A stretch of 64,000 nt of DNA from Lonicera japonica (lineage: Eukaryota; Streptophyta; Magnoliopsida; Dipsacales; Caprifoliaceae), in contig CM038469.1 in NCBI GenBank assembly GCA_021464415.1, positions 26,405,736-26,469,735 on the forward strand, written 5' to 3'. Both the position numbers and the translations under genes were made by a program. Below are positions 34,246 through 46,707 of this stretch, one piece after another; the stretch's first letter is position 1, and every line of letters starts with the position of its first letter. Below the pieces are notes generated by a model. It was not told the DNA's origin, searched no databases, and worked only from the letters and a program-made list of their open reading frames with translations.

Positions 34246-36864
34246 TCTCCATCTATGCAACTCCATATATGTAACACCCATTTTGGGTATACAAAATAAG
34301 TAATAATTAAAAAAAATATTGTTTAATACACTAAAGGTAATAACTTCTACTCATGGGATAAATATGGGATGACATATAGGAAGGATAAAAATAAAGAGGG
34401 AAATGATAAGTGTATTGTTGAGATAAATATGTGGACAAAGCTGAGAGCCAGGATTGCAAAATGAAAGTCACATCGCCCACTTGAGCTGGCAGCCTAATGA
34501 TTAGGCTACTAAAAAATAAAGTAAAAACCACACTATAAAAGGGAAGTAGCAAAGCAATGAAACATATAAGAGGAAAAGAAAATTTAGACGAGATATATAT
34601 ATATATATATGTAGAGAGAGAGAGAGAGGGGAAAGTACAAGTACGAAAAAGGTAAAAATAAAATATTCTCCTTCTTTTTATAATAATAATAATAATAATA
34701 ATAATAAAGTATTAATTCTCCTACATGTCCTGCCATTTTCTAAATAAAGGAAACGTATGTATGTATATATATATCTAATATCTAATAACTAATATATATA
34801 ATAGACACTTTTTACGAGGTGCTGACATTTGTTAATTTTTCCTTTTTTCCTCTTTTTTTTTCTTTCAACCTTTGAAATATAACTTCTTCTCAACCTCTAA
34901 TTTTTGAAAAAAAAAAAAAAACTGTATGCAACAGTTCTCTTGAAAAACTGTTTCTATGGCTATATTAAAAGTATTTCTATTCATTTCCCTCTTTTTTTAT
35001 AAAACAATTCTTGGGTTACAAGTCCTCTCTCTCTCTCTATATATATGTGTGCGCGCGCACAACAATTCCTAAATTACTTGGTCCCACTCTCTTTATACTC
35101 TCTTTATAGCAATTGTTTAATTTAGGTATGTTGTATTTACTATTCTCAATTCATCCAATGCCTAATTTTATTTTAATTATATATTTTTCTGTCTATCTAT
35201 ATATATCTATATATACACAATCAGCGCAAAAGTATTAAAAAAAGTATATTATAAATACTTCTCTTTGTTTCTATATATATGCAACCTATGCAAAAGTCTT
35301 AAAGAATTCTTCCTCAGATCAGTTTATATTGTCTACACTGTGCTTGGGGACGTAAGCGTATTTGTTGTCCGCAAGGATGAGTATGATGAACGTGCATGTA
35401 AGTATGATATAACATAGCTCAGAACTCAAAAGTCTCTCAAAATTGCTTACCCGGGATCATCACGCTGTCCATTCTTGCAAATTAATTATGATTGTTTCCC
35501 TGTTTTAACCCGATAGTGCCCATACTTTGACCCTTTCATGTTCCTCTTAAGTCAGTGGCATTGGCATATCTAAGGGGGTCAGCGCCCTTATTATTGAAGT
35601 TATTTATTTATATTATTGATTCTATCAAGTGGCAGAAGCAATATTTGTTAATATTATGTATGGCTAATGTAGAGCAAGGGTTTGCAGCAATAAATTTGTC
35701 AAAATTATTTAATGGACAATTTTGCACTTCAATTAGGACTATTTTTCTATATCTCAAATAACAAAAGAGATATTTTTCCCAGTTAGACACATATTAGGTA
35801 AAATGATTGGAGTCCTTGACGAGTTTGAACATTGTTTTTCATCATGGAGTTTTAATATTGGACAGGGTTTCTTCAACAAACTTACGCATATTTTTATTCG
35901 AAATAATGAAAGTCCTTTTTTTCCTTTGTTCTTTTGAAGTTTCATATATGAATTTATGTTGTTATCATGTCATGATTAAGTCCTCTTTCGACATATACAA
36001 CATGATAATTTTGTAACTAAAGTATCCTTATATTATATATTATATTGCTAGATATATTTTCATATAAAAAAATTTATGCAAAACAAGGAGCATATTTTAT
36101 GTTTCTTACAAATAAATTAATTATGCAAATAGTCCATTAAATTAATCTTCATTTAAACGGATTTTTTTATCAATGTATTAGTCTAATAGAATTTCACACG
36201 AGAATGCATACTTTCTTGAACCCATTTTACCTAATCTATCGATAAAGTAAATATTAATAAGTGTTGACACATTTTCTTTTCTAAATTAGATCGATGTTGT
36301 GGCACAAATTTTGGTTTTCTTTATAAAACATAAAATAAAATGGAATCTGACCTATTGATTATTGTATGTGTAAACTTCATGTATTAGGCCTCCTCATTGA
36401 TGTTTTGCTACACATGAAACAATTTTATTTGAATACCTTTCATCCAACTACTTCTAACTACATTTCAAGATTTTCCAGCAAAAAGTATATGCTTTAGAAC
36501 TAACTCCACATATTAAATTTCGATAGAGAGATGGGGATAAAGTAGTTAAAGAGTTTTTGAGCAGTTTTTGGCAATTTATTTTTTTTTTCAATTTCAAAGG
36601 CAGAAAGGGGAAACAAAAGGAAAAAAAGAAAAATTGACAAATGACGTAATTGTCAAACTTGAGTAAAAACAAACTTTAAAAAAAAAGGCAAAATTGTGAA
36701 AGCCAAAAATATGGTTGAAGGAACACAGAGAGAGGCTAAAGAATAAGTCGGAGGGATAAGAATTTTTATATAGATTAATATGCAGTTTTTAGGATAATTG
36801 AAAGCCGTTTTTTAAGGTATTTTTTTTAAAAAAAAATTAGTATACTTTTTAATATTTTATTTTA
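32341..36864. other. Intergenic AT-rich block with microsatellites
   Basis: No supported gene. Microsatellites: (CT)n at 34207-34241, (AT)n/(AG)n at 34592-34629, (TAA)n at 34680-34707, (CT)n at 35025-35038. The minus-strand frame at 33838-34281 is open only because it translates the CT run into Arg-Glu repeats, so I do not call it. Around 35330-35410 a less AT-rich patch ends in GCATGTAAGTATG, a possible exon with a splice donor, but there is no protein match. Confidence 0.5.
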
Positions 36865-37281
36865 TTGTTCATTTTGTTAGTAACTAATAATGTTGAATGC
36901 AACTTATTACAAAATATTGCTTCTCCGTCGATTATTAGACTCGATTTCAGGGCTCTCCTCAATGAAATATGTCGAAAGTTAAGTCTCCCTCCACCTATTT
37001 ATGGTTGCATCCTCGAGGATGAGTTCTTCAGATCATACGTAGAAATAAAACCTTTTGTTGGAGATGATGATACTGTAGCATATTGGGGCTTTTCAACATC
37101 AATCCAACGTGCTGAAAATACTGCCGTCCAATCTACGATCAATATCCTGAAGTTTAATCATAACTTTGTAATTAAAGATGACAATTTTGAGGATATAGAG
37201 TACTACAAATACAATTTTGAGAACGTGGAAAGTGCATTTGATGAGTTGATGCAAGAGTACCAGAAAGTTAAAAAAGGCTAG
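36865..37281 (+). CDS. dsRBD-like exon, partial hypothetical gene
   Basis: The frame is open for about 138 codons and ends at a TAG at 37279-37281. It opens at TTG, not ATG. The sequence TTTATTGTTCATTTTGTTAG before 36881 looks like a splice acceptor, so this is probably a last or internal exon beginning near 36881 with the 5' part unseen. The protein contains FRALLNEICRKLSLPPPIY, then a beta-rich stretch (SYVEIKPF, YWGFSTS), then AENTAVQSTINILK, which follows the alpha-beta-beta-beta-alpha plan of a double-stranded RNA-binding domain. The basic KKxxK patch before the last helix is weak, so RNA binding is unsure. The C-terminus is acidic and then basic (QKVKKG). No neighbour clarifies its role. 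Confidence 0.5.
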   Translation: MFILLVTNNVECNLLQNIASPSIIRLDFRALLNEICRKLSLPPPIYGCILEDEFFRSYVEIKPFVGDDDTVAYWGFSTSIQRAENTAVQSTINILKFNHNFVIKDDNFEDIEYYKYNFENVESAFDELMQEYQKVKKG

Positions 37282-38308
37282 ACGAAATTGATGGCAACTC
37301 TTAAACTTTTGGGTTCTATATTTAATTACTCTAGAGTTGATTCAGTTATCTTAGTTTAATTAAATATGTTTGTTGTTTGTTTTATAAACTTTATTTAAGT
37401 ATTATTTTGTTTTATTTTATTTATATAAACTACATGGTTTTTGTAATTATTTAAATCTTTAGTCAATCTTTTAACTCTGATCTTTATTTGTTTTTTTCAC
37501 GTGTAAATTTTATTATTGTGTTGTTGGCTGAATTTAATTTTCGTAATGGTATATTACTTATGGTTATACAATTAGTTTTTTAATATACACTTTAAATAAT
37601 CGATTTAATATTTAAATCATGGCAATGAATATTTGACCGATTCTTAAAAATATATACTATATAACAAAGTTTAAGCAAAAAAAATCGAAGAGAAGAAAAG
37701 GGAATTAAATATTCAAAGTTGTTTTAAATAATATTATTCCAATTATTTTCAAATCCGATATCAATTTCAATTTAAGTTTTCTTCACAAAACTATGGTTTT
37801 CAATAGCGTAGAAAAATATATTAAATTTTTTAAAAAAATTACTCTCGACACAACTAAAGATACACATAACTTTTGTTTAATTATAAATTTTGATAAAATT
37901 GATTATAAGATAAATTAATTATATTTAATTTTTTATAGTTTTTATAAATAAAACTATTAATTATATTTAATTTGTTTAAGAAAAATAAAAAATGTTTTGT
38001 TTATTCTCCATTTCTCTCTTTTCCTTTACCTTTTTCAAAACATGTGAAAAAATTACAGATTCAACCGTTACAAATATTTATAACTTCTCTGTTAAGATAT
38101 ATAATAATATGTCAATAATTTTCTCCTTCTCTTAGTGAACATATTTCTGTCGTGTGGATTTAAGTGTCACTTTCTAAAGTACCCCCACCAAAAAAATGAA
38201 ATCTCAAGTTTCAAATTGGAACATTATGTGTCTCAGTAAGAATAAATATCATATCTTCTTGACATAAATAAAATGATTTGTTGATTTTCAATAACGTATT
38301 CCATGCAG
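37282..38308. other. AT-rich spacer before RPA1-like remnant
   Basis: No exon or repeat could be assigned. If the RPA1-like sequence downstream was once complete, its N-terminal OB-fold exons should lie here, but I do not find them. Confidence 0.5.
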
Positions 38309-40920
38309 ATATTATTGGTCATTTAACGGCAATTAGTGATGTACAATATCAAAATGTACAAGGGAGCATTGTCAAAAAAAGAGTTATTGAGTTAGAGGAT
38401 AAGTAGTAATCATTATTCTCATAGCTACATTACTTGAATTCTATTCAAAAAAAAATGCCACGTAATTATTAAATAAAAAAGTTCTACGGAATACAGGAAC
38501 AACAAGCTGAAAGTGACGCTTTAGGCAGATATAAGAAGACTTATGCAAAGTTAACGCTGAAACTTTGGTTTGTATTGTAATGTCAACAACGGTCAGAATG
38601 TATCAAGGTAACACAATAATAAAATCAGGTTACTTTTAATGTACTTTATTTAAAAATATTCTACGTATTTTTGTCTTCATTAATATTTATGATTTAATAA
38701 ATACTAATTGAACAATAGGCCAATATTCTCTATCCTCTACAAATGCGAGCAAAGTTTACATTAATCTTGGCATCCCTGAAGTGCATCATTTCATTAAAAG
38801 GTATATACATTTACTTTTAACATAATTGACCTCATTGCAGAAGGTAACAACACAAAGAATGGAAAGCTCTTCCCAAATCAAAACATTAAAGGAAATAATG
38901 TCTTTGCAATCCGATTCTGATAAAACGGTATAATAACATTATATCTTTATATATATATATATATATATATTACATTTAACGATATTTATTAGTTGTTATA
39001 TAATAATTTAATAACAGGAAATGGTGGTGACATCGCTTGCTATAATCAAGGGGATAAATGAATAAGCAAAATGGTACTATATCTCCTGTACAATTTGTAG
39101 TAAAAAACTTGAAAAGTTACCACAAGGTTTTCATTGCGACAAATGTAATTGTATATTAGAACTGCGAAAACCCCAGTAATAGTATTACTTTCAAAAACCT
39201 ACATTCTTTTTATTTATTTATAAATTTGCACCATTTATGTATGTACTGCTCTTTCTTAGGTACCGCTTGGAAGTTTATGTGGAAGATGAAACTGCAACTA
39301 CAACGTTTGTCATTTTTGACCAGCTAGCAGAAAAATTACTTCAAGTGCCAGCCCAGCAACTATGCATGCAAAAGGAAATGGTATTCTTTTTTATGTCTAA
39401 TATAGGATTACAATATTGATAACAATGAAATTATTGCATTTCTTTGCATCAAAAACAATACGTATAGGTTTCATATTTATTATAAGGACTGAGAATTAAG
39501 ACTTACTGTGTTTTTTGAAAAAAATATATTAGGAAGACAATCATAAAGACAATCATGAAGACCTGCCTAAGAAATTGGAAGCTATTGTCGGGAATAATTA
39601 CGTTTTCCAGTTAAAGCTCAATTCATACAATTTAAGGTACGGTAGAGAAAATTACACAGTAACCAACATACTCTCGGGGGACTCTTCAATCCAATCTACC
39701 CTTCATCAAACAGGGGAAAAGGTAAACTAGTAAACTTATTACAAATTTGTAAATATGCACATTAATTCATGATGTTAATATATAAAACTTATTACATAAA
39801 ATTAAAGGAAAACAAATGTTAATACTGTTGTGCCTGCTGGCACTTGGGTCGGGCCAGGGGCACCAGCCGGGCCCGCCGGTCCGTGCACATAGTAACGATA
39901 CTGTCCTAAACTTAAACACCTTTAGGCCACAAGTGTTGGGTTTTAACTTAAAAGGTATCGTTACTATGTGGAGACTCTCTCCCATTTATATACCCATGTT
40001 AAGTTCTACAATTTTTTCATGTGGGTTCAATGGTTTGAGCCAATCATTCTTAACAATCTCCACCTTGGATCAAACCAGTCCACCTTAGCTCCACCTTGGA
40101 CTAACACCATGTAAGTCACCTAGATCTATATCATAGTCCATCATGAATTCACCTTTGAACTGTCCATGTAGGTTACCTAGACCTATACCATAGTTTACCA
40201 TGAATTCACCTTTGAACTGTCCATGTAGGTCACCACTCAACAATGTACATCCGCAAGATTGTCTACCTTTTTTATCAATGCACATCTTGAGATATACCGT
40301 ATTTCATCTTACTCGAAAAACCTGCACAATCACCTTGATAGCAGCACTCCGGGTGTACGTAAGCTGTAGCGACTCTACCCCCAGCTTCTCCGAGTCTAAC
40401 TCCACCATAGGCTCCACCAAGTCCAGCTACCGGGACGCTTTTTGTAGCGACTTATCACCTTAGGCTAAACCTTTTTCGAGTCCACTAAGTCTAACTACTG
40501 GTACTGCTTCACAAGTCCGTGGATCCACCATCGGCTCTGATACCAATTGTTGTGCTTGTCGGCACTTGGGTCGAGCCTGGGGCACCAGCCGGGCCCACCG
40601 TTCCGCACACATAATAACGATACTGTCCCCAACTTAAACACCTTTGGGGCACAGCTGTGGGGTTTTAACTTAAAAGGCCTCGTTACTATGTGGAGACTCT
40701 CCCCCACTTATATACCCATGTTGAGTTCTACAATTTTTTCATGTGTGATCAATGGTTTGAGCCAACCATTCTCAACAAATACTAATCGGCTTTCTCATTC
40801 AAAAAGGAATCAACATCTTCAAATTTACATGAAAGCAAAGAAGAAAACAACAATGCAAATAGTAATGACGAAAAAGAACAAAAGACGGAAAGGCCTGCAA
40901 AGCGAGTGCGTTACTCAAAG
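38309..40920 (+). pseudogene. RPA1-like (RPA70/DUF223-type) gene remnant
   Basis: Exon-like pieces in order: 38309-38408 (DIIGHLTAISDVQYQNVQG, OB-fold), about 38555-38607 (CIVMSTTVRMYQG), 38719-38800 (QYSLSSTNASKVYINLGIP), 38841-38929, 39018-39060, 39070-39178 (WYYISCTICSKKL ... FHCDKCNC, the C-terminal zinc ribbon), 39260-39380 (YRLEVYVEDETATTTFVIFD), 39533-39721 (LNSYNLRYGRENYTVT) and about 40800-40919 (acidic, then ERPAKRVRYSK). This is the order in plant RPA1-like single-stranded-DNA-binding proteins. Stops occur after LEDK (38405) and within KGINE (39060), the third and fourth pieces do not join in frame, and the N-terminal part is missing. RPA1-like genes are often carried by plant Helitrons, but no Rep/helicase is seen here. 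A TRIM has inserted in its last visible intron. Confidence 0.75.
39826..40777 (-). mobile_element. TRIM: 952-bp non-coding LTR mini-retrotransposon
   Basis: Two 230-bp direct repeats, 39826-40055 and 40548-40777, both start TGTTGTGC and end CAACA/TAACA. A 5-bp target duplication AATAC lies at 39821-39825 and 40778-40782. The 492-bp interior has no coding capacity. Just before the right LTR lies GGCTCTGATACCA (40533-40545), the reverse complement of an iMet primer-binding site, and after the left LTR lies ATCTCCACCTT, the complement of a purine tract, so transcription runs on the minus strand. The LTRs differ at many positions (roughly 10% by eye), so the insertion is much older than the copia element. 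Confidence 0.93.
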
Positions 40921-41470
40921 TAAGTCTTTATCATAATACGAAATACATAACAACACAGAAATATTGTAATGATAAAATGTTGTTATTATTATTATTTGCA
41001 AGAACTTAGATAGACCGTAAATGAAGCCCCAATACTATTGCAAAATTCCGGCCTTCACGTTTATTAAAGATTTTCGAACTTCTACAGCAAAAAAAACTAT
41101 TCAAAGCCAGCCTTTTTATTTTTAGCATTTCTACCTTTGACTCCCAAAAAGTTATACATGCTTAGCTATTTATCTTTTATTTTCTATTTATCGTTTACTA
41201 TTGCATGTACATTTTAATACAAACACTATTGTTGGCTTTACTTTTAATATTGTGTTATTTTTACTAACTACTGTTATAAACTAATCAAACGTAACCATAA
41301 AACGCATGCATCGCACAGGCTACATAACTAATATATAATAATAATGAAAGTGGATGGCAGGAGAAAACTAAACAAATAGAAATAGAGTACTTTATGTAGA
41401 AATAAAATAATAAAGAAATAGTGTCTCTTTCTTTAATAGTACCATCATAACCAACTTTCCATCTTTTAAT

Positions 41471-41471
<1 letters not shown>

Positions 41472-41529
<58 letters not shown>
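41472..41529. repeat. (TAA)n microsatellite
   Basis: About 19 perfect TAA units. It is the longest pure microsatellite in the window. Confidence 0.97.
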
Positions 41530-41530
<1 letters not shown>

Positions 41531-41691
41531 CTATAAATAACTTGTATATATGTTATTTTAGGAACCATATCTGTTGAGTAAGGAATTAATCAAGATAAGG
41601 TGCGTAGTAAATATTATCTATTTTAAGATTTTAAATAAAATATTATTATGTACATTTATAATTTAGCTATTTCATATTGATTGCAATGATA

Positions 41692-42299
41692 CTGTTGAAG
41701 ATGATATATTTTTTTTTATTAAAAAACCACTCGTATGATTTGACTTGTACCATCTTCTGGATAATTGAGTGGCGTGTCAAACACCAACGTTGTTTCGAAA
41801 TAGTTCATTATTGGTCAATCATTTTATTGAAAAGTGGAATATCGAACCCCGGTCAGCAGGGGGGAGGGGAGGGGTATTCGTTGACCTTAGAACTGGAGTA
41901 TCATATAAGAAATTATTTTAATATTTATGATTATGTAATAACTTATTTTAAAATGCCTTTTAAATTTATATTTTATGATTTAATAATATTTTACAAACCC
42001 TTGGAATATGAAATGAGTATTTCTCAAAGGACTTGTGAAGCTCACCCTTATTATAATTATTTTTCAAGGAATCCATAAGGTGATGGATAAATTAAGCCAT
42101 GGAATGAAGAATAATAAATAAGAAACAAAAGAATATCATATCCGAGGATTACAAAATTTTATTAAAAGTGTAATAGAAAATTATGTATCGTGTTACTGAT
42201 GAAATAAATATTTTATATTTTTAATTTTAGAATGTAATTAACTAGACTTATCTTTTCCTAGTACTAAATATGAATATTACTTTTAGAATTGTTTCGTTA
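41692..42299 (+). repeat. Possible 5' LTR of the gypsy remnant
   Basis: TGTTGAAGATG begins about 610 bp before CGTTACA, which is followed after three bases by a primer-binding-site-like sequence at 42305. Internal phrases such as GAAGCTCACCCTTATTAT and AAGGTGATGGATAA are LTR-like in my recollection of chromovirus LTRs. No second copy exists in the window, so the left boundary is unproven. Confidence 0.35.
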
Positions 42300-42304
42300 C
42301 AAAG

Positions 42305-45300
42305 TGGTATCACAGATAAGGTTTAATAAAAGAAATATGAAACTATAATATATATAGGCTATTTGTCAATAAACTAGAATTATAATAAAATATTATATGT
42401 ATAATTTTATATACATGTACTTACTTTTGTCAAATGTAGATATGGCAGCCCCTCAAGAGAATGGCCATATAGATGTACCTGCACCTCAAGAAAATGGGCA
42501 TAATTAACAAACTGTAGAGCTGCTAAAGATAGATGCATATTATAGGATGAAAGATAAAGCATGTCAGGTTGAGTTCATAGAAAGGTACACTGACGGTCAG
42601 GAAAATGGGTGCAAGGGGAATTTTACTACGAATAAGAAGTAGTAAGGAAGCTTATAGAATATATAGAAAGGTGACACACACTATATGAAACTATCTCTGA
42701 AAAAATTAAACAAGAGGGTCCTCCCCAAGTAGATGTGCAGTCAGAAGTTAGAGAAAATGCTATTGAGGGACATTAAAAAATAAATAAATATAAAATGGTG
42801 ATAACTAATTATGTAAAATAGATAAGTGAAGGTAGTGTAACGTAAAATATAGTATTTTGTAATATGAGCTTCTAAAAGAATAATTTGTTACTAACATAAT
42901 AATAATAATGTACAATATATATTATGAGTTATAATGAATGTTGTATAACATTAATTATTATAGATGCAATATATGAATAATTTAAGTACCATCAATGCTG
43001 AGGGGGCTTTCAAGGCAATTGAAAATTTAGCAAAACTACTTGAAGAACATAATAATAATAATAGTACTCATACAAGGTATAACAATTGAACAATTCAAAA
43101 AGTTGAAAATGGACTGCGAATAAATATTCGTAGTCATGTGTCTATACTAAGGCTACGAAAGTAAAATGAGATTGTGGAAAGAGCCATTATTGTTGAACGA
43201 CATTGCGAGTAATTGAAGAAAAGACAAGATCAAAGAAAAAGGGTTAATAATGGAAAAGGAGTAGGAAAGGGAAATAACACACCATTTTCAAAAAAAATAG
43301 TCATAAATACTTCAAGAAATGAAAGCCGGATGGAGCCAATAGGGCCATGTTCACGTTGTGGTAAAAAAACATATAGGAGAATGCTACTAGAATACTGGTG
43401 CATGTTTCAAGTGTGGGAAGGCAAGTCATATGATTAAAGATTGGCCAGAAATGAAAAAAAAGGGAAAATAAGGAAATAAATGACAAAAAGGCTCGAGGAG
43501 GACAAGCAAGGGTTTATGCTGTAATGCGGGAAGATAAAGTAACTACCAATTCAGTAGTTTCAGGTAAATTGTTAACATGTGATAAACTTGCACATATCTT
43601 AATCGGTCCTAGATTTACAAATTCATTTGTTTCTCAAAATTTTACTAAATCCCTTAATAAATACTCTAGTGACCTGAGGTATATCATGACTGTCTCTACC
43701 CCTACTGGAGATTCTCTAGACACAACGATAATTTACAAGGCTTGTCCCATATTAGTTGGCAACCACAATTTGGTGGCAAATTTAATATTGCTGGATATTA
43801 AGGGTTTTAATGTAATTTTGGGTATGGACTGTTTAGCTACTTACCATGCATCTATGGATTGTTCCAAGAAAGTGGTTACGTGAAACCTTCCGAGGGAACC
43901 TTGCTTTGAATTTAAAAGAAGCCGCGTAAAAATTCCACATCATATTATTTCTTCAATTGAGGCTCGGCGTATGATTAGAAAAGGATGTGAATGTTATATG
44001 GCTTATGTGATTAATACCCAAAGTTAACCTATCAATATAGAAGAAATTCCCGTGATAAAAGATTTTCCTAATATCTTCCCAAAAGAATTATCTAGCTTAC
44101 CCTCTGATAGAGATGTTGAATTTACAATTGATATAGTTCCAGGCACGAAACCCATTTCAAAATCCCCTTATTGAATGGCACCATATGAATTAAAGGTACA
44201 ATTATAAAACGTTCTTGATAAAGGATTTATTTGACCAAGTGTGTCACCTTGGGGTGCTCCAGTTTTGTTTGTTAAAAAGAATGATGGAACTTTAAGACTC
44301 TACATTGATTACCAAGAATTAAACAAGGCAACTACTAATAATAAATAACCATTACCTAGAATTGATGATTTGTTCGATCAATTACAAGGAGCAACATTAT
44401 TCTCAAAAATTGATTTAAGCTCAGGCTACCATAAATTAAGAGTTACGAAAGAAGATATTCTTACGACCGCTTTCAAGGAAAGATATGATCATTATGAATT
44501 TTTTATGATGCCGTTTGGACTAATCAATGCCCCTGCGATTTTTATAGAATTGATGAATAGAGTCTTTAAGCCTTATCCGGATCAGTTTGTAGTGGTCTTT
44601 ATTGATGATATATTGATTTACTTTAAGGACTAAGATGAACATGAGGAACATTTAATAATAGTCTTGGAAACACTAAGGAAGGAAAAACTCTATGCCAAAC
44701 TAGAGAAATGTGAATTTTGGCTACCCAGTGTCATATTCTTGGGTTATATAATATCAAAAAAAGGAATATCGATTGATCCACAAAAGGTAGAAATTATAGT
44801 AAGTTGGCCTCACCCAACCTCGGTATCCGAAATTTGGAGTTTTTTTGGGTTTAAAAGGATATTATCATCGATTTATCGAAGGATTTTTAAAGATTGCGAG
44901 GCCTCTAACCCAATTAACTTAGAAAAATGCCAAGTTTAATTGGTCTAGTGAATGCAAGAAAGGCTCCCAAGAGCTTAGAGATAGATTAGTATCCACTCAT
45001 ATTCTCACCATCCCATTAAATACACGTAACTTTACCATATATAGTGATGCCTCGAAGAATGGACAAGGGTACGGTGCATGTTAATGCAAAATAGAAAGCT
45101 GATTACCTACGGCTCAAGGCAATTGAAATCATATGAACTCAATTACCCAGCCCATGATCTGGAATTAGCAACAGCTATTTTTGCTCTTAAAATTTGGAGG
45201 CATTATCTCTATGGAGAACATGTTGAAATCTTTACTTATTATAAAAGCTTAAAGTATATCTTCACACAAAAGGAGTTGAATATAAGGCAAAATATTTGGC

Positions 45301-45350
45301 TAGAGCTACTCAAGGACTATGATGCTTCAATTCACTTATTGTTTATAATA
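42305..45350 (+). pseudogene. Truncated Ty3/gypsy gag-pol remnant
   Basis: A decayed iMet primer-binding site (TGGTATCACAGA) opens the element. Gag fragments occur at 42440-43170. A zinc knuckle reads CFKCGKASHMIKDW near 43402-43440 with its last Cys replaced by Trp. The protease-like region at 43524-43883 has IGPRFTNSF where DSGA/T is expected, so the catalytic Asp is gone. Reverse transcriptase starts near 44040; RT motifs [22 protein letters not shown] and FIDDILIY (44598-44621) are well kept. RNase H has [14 protein letters not shown] and [19 protein letters not shown]. The gypsy order is clear, although integrase is absent: similarity stops after LLKDYDASI (about 45335), right beside the TIR element at 45371. 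Many stops and shifts make it non-functional. Confidence 0.9.
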
Positions 45351-45370
45351 AAATGTAATATATTTTTTTA

Positions 45371-45901
45371 AGGGTGTTCTTAAATACACCCACATAATCC
45401 TTCTTCTCACCTCACCCCACTAAAAGTTAAAGTTATTTTCTAATCTTAACCTAAAAAATAACGTAAAAACCTTTCTTCTCGCCCCGCTTTTTATACTTTG
45501 AAAAAATCGCTACTAATTTATCTTCTCATGTAAAATCCCAAATTATATAAAAGATTATATAAAATATCATATAATTACTAAAACTATATTTCTAACAATT
45601 AACATTTTGTACCTTGGAGAGATAAACATTTTAATAAAATTTATTAAGAACGATGTAAATTTTATTTATTATGTTTTATATTAATGAAAAAATTAATATT
45701 ATTTATTATGTTTTATATTAATGAAAAAATTAATATTTTTTCTTTATGCGAAGAAATTTTATCGTTTGTATATTGTTTCAGTAAACTCACCCCACCGCCG
45801 GGGTGAAGTGTAAGATTTTTTAAAGATTTGATGGGGTGAGAAGAAATTATTCTTACACTGGAGTGAGAAGATTGAGTTTGTAGGTGCATTTAAGAACATC
45901 T
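45371..45901. mobile_element. TIR element family G, copy 1
   Basis: 531 bp. The left end GGGTGTTCTTAAATACACCC pairs with the right-end complement AGATGTTCTTAAATGCACCT. An 8-bp target duplication TTTTTTAA lies at 45363-45370 and 45902-45909. Subterminal CACCCC / GGGGTGAGAAG motifs repeat in both orientations. It does not code for protein. The 8-bp duplication fits the hAT superfamily, though the TIR sequence is not one I recognise. Confidence 0.82.
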
Positions 45902-45912
45902 TTTTTTAATTA

Positions 45913-46707
45913 GGGTGATTTTAAATGCACCCATTAGATTAGGCTTCTCACCCCACCTAAAATTTTTACATTAAATAATTTTTACCTAAAATAAACTAAT
46001 TGAGATCTGTAAATTCACCCCACAAAAAATTCCACACTATTGCCGCTATTACCCGAGCGTAATAAAACCCCTTCTTCTCTTATTCTTTTCTCCATCTGCA
46101 GCAAAACTAATCGGTAGATTCTTTCATCCCATCTGCAGCGAAACTAATTGGAAGAAGATTGAAGAATATGATTTTGTCTCTCACTTCAAAAGTATGTAAA
46201 TTTTCTTCATTAATTTTATTTGTTTTGATAAAGTGCATTTAAAATCATCCTTACTTGATTCTATGTCTTGGGGAACATTTGCGATTTAGCACTTTGGATT
46301 CTGTGTTCTTGTAGTAAGAATAAAATTTTCGATTGGCCAGTTTTTTCGGCTATGTCGAGCGCTATTTCGTCTGAATTATTGATGGATTTGTTTTACAGGT
46401 AATGAAGATCGCCAGTTAAAATAATATTTTTCAAAAAATTTAGTTTTCAATATTTACTTGCTTAGAATTAATTTCCATGTAAATTCCGCTCATAATCTAA
46501 TGAATTCTATGCAATTGAATTTTTGTGAAAAGTAACGGCAAATTATTCGTCACTAAATGTTCATTTTTATAGAGGTATTACTTTTAATAAACTCACCCCA
46601 CCTACGGGGTGAGTTGAAAGATTTTTTTAAAAATTAATGGGGTGAGAAGAAAGTTCTCTCAAAGTGGGGTGAGAAGCCTAATCTAGTGGGTGCATTTAAA
46701 ATCACCC
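45913..46707. mobile_element. TIR element family G, copy 2
   Basis: 795 bp with perfect 20-bp terminal inverted repeats GGGTGATTTTAAATGCACCC and an 8-bp target duplication TTTAATTA at 45905-45912 and 46708-46715. The subterminal repeats extend the pairing through TTAGGCTTCTCACCCCAC. The interior contains a duplicated phrase (CATCTGCAGCAAAACTAAT / CATCTGCAGCGAAACTAAT, 46092-46148) that looks like captured 5' untranslated or exon sequence, but I recognise no protein. It inserted right beside copy 1; only 11 bp separate them. Confidence 0.9.

Noticed and set aside
33838..34281. 147-codon minus-strand open frame with Arg-Glu repeats
   Set aside because: The repeat is a translated (CT)n microsatellite; there is no domain, splice context or conserved text.
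39767..40936. Several 70-130-codon frames on both strands
   Set aside because: They fall in the LTRs and interior of the TRIM; their similarity to one another is due to the direct repeats.
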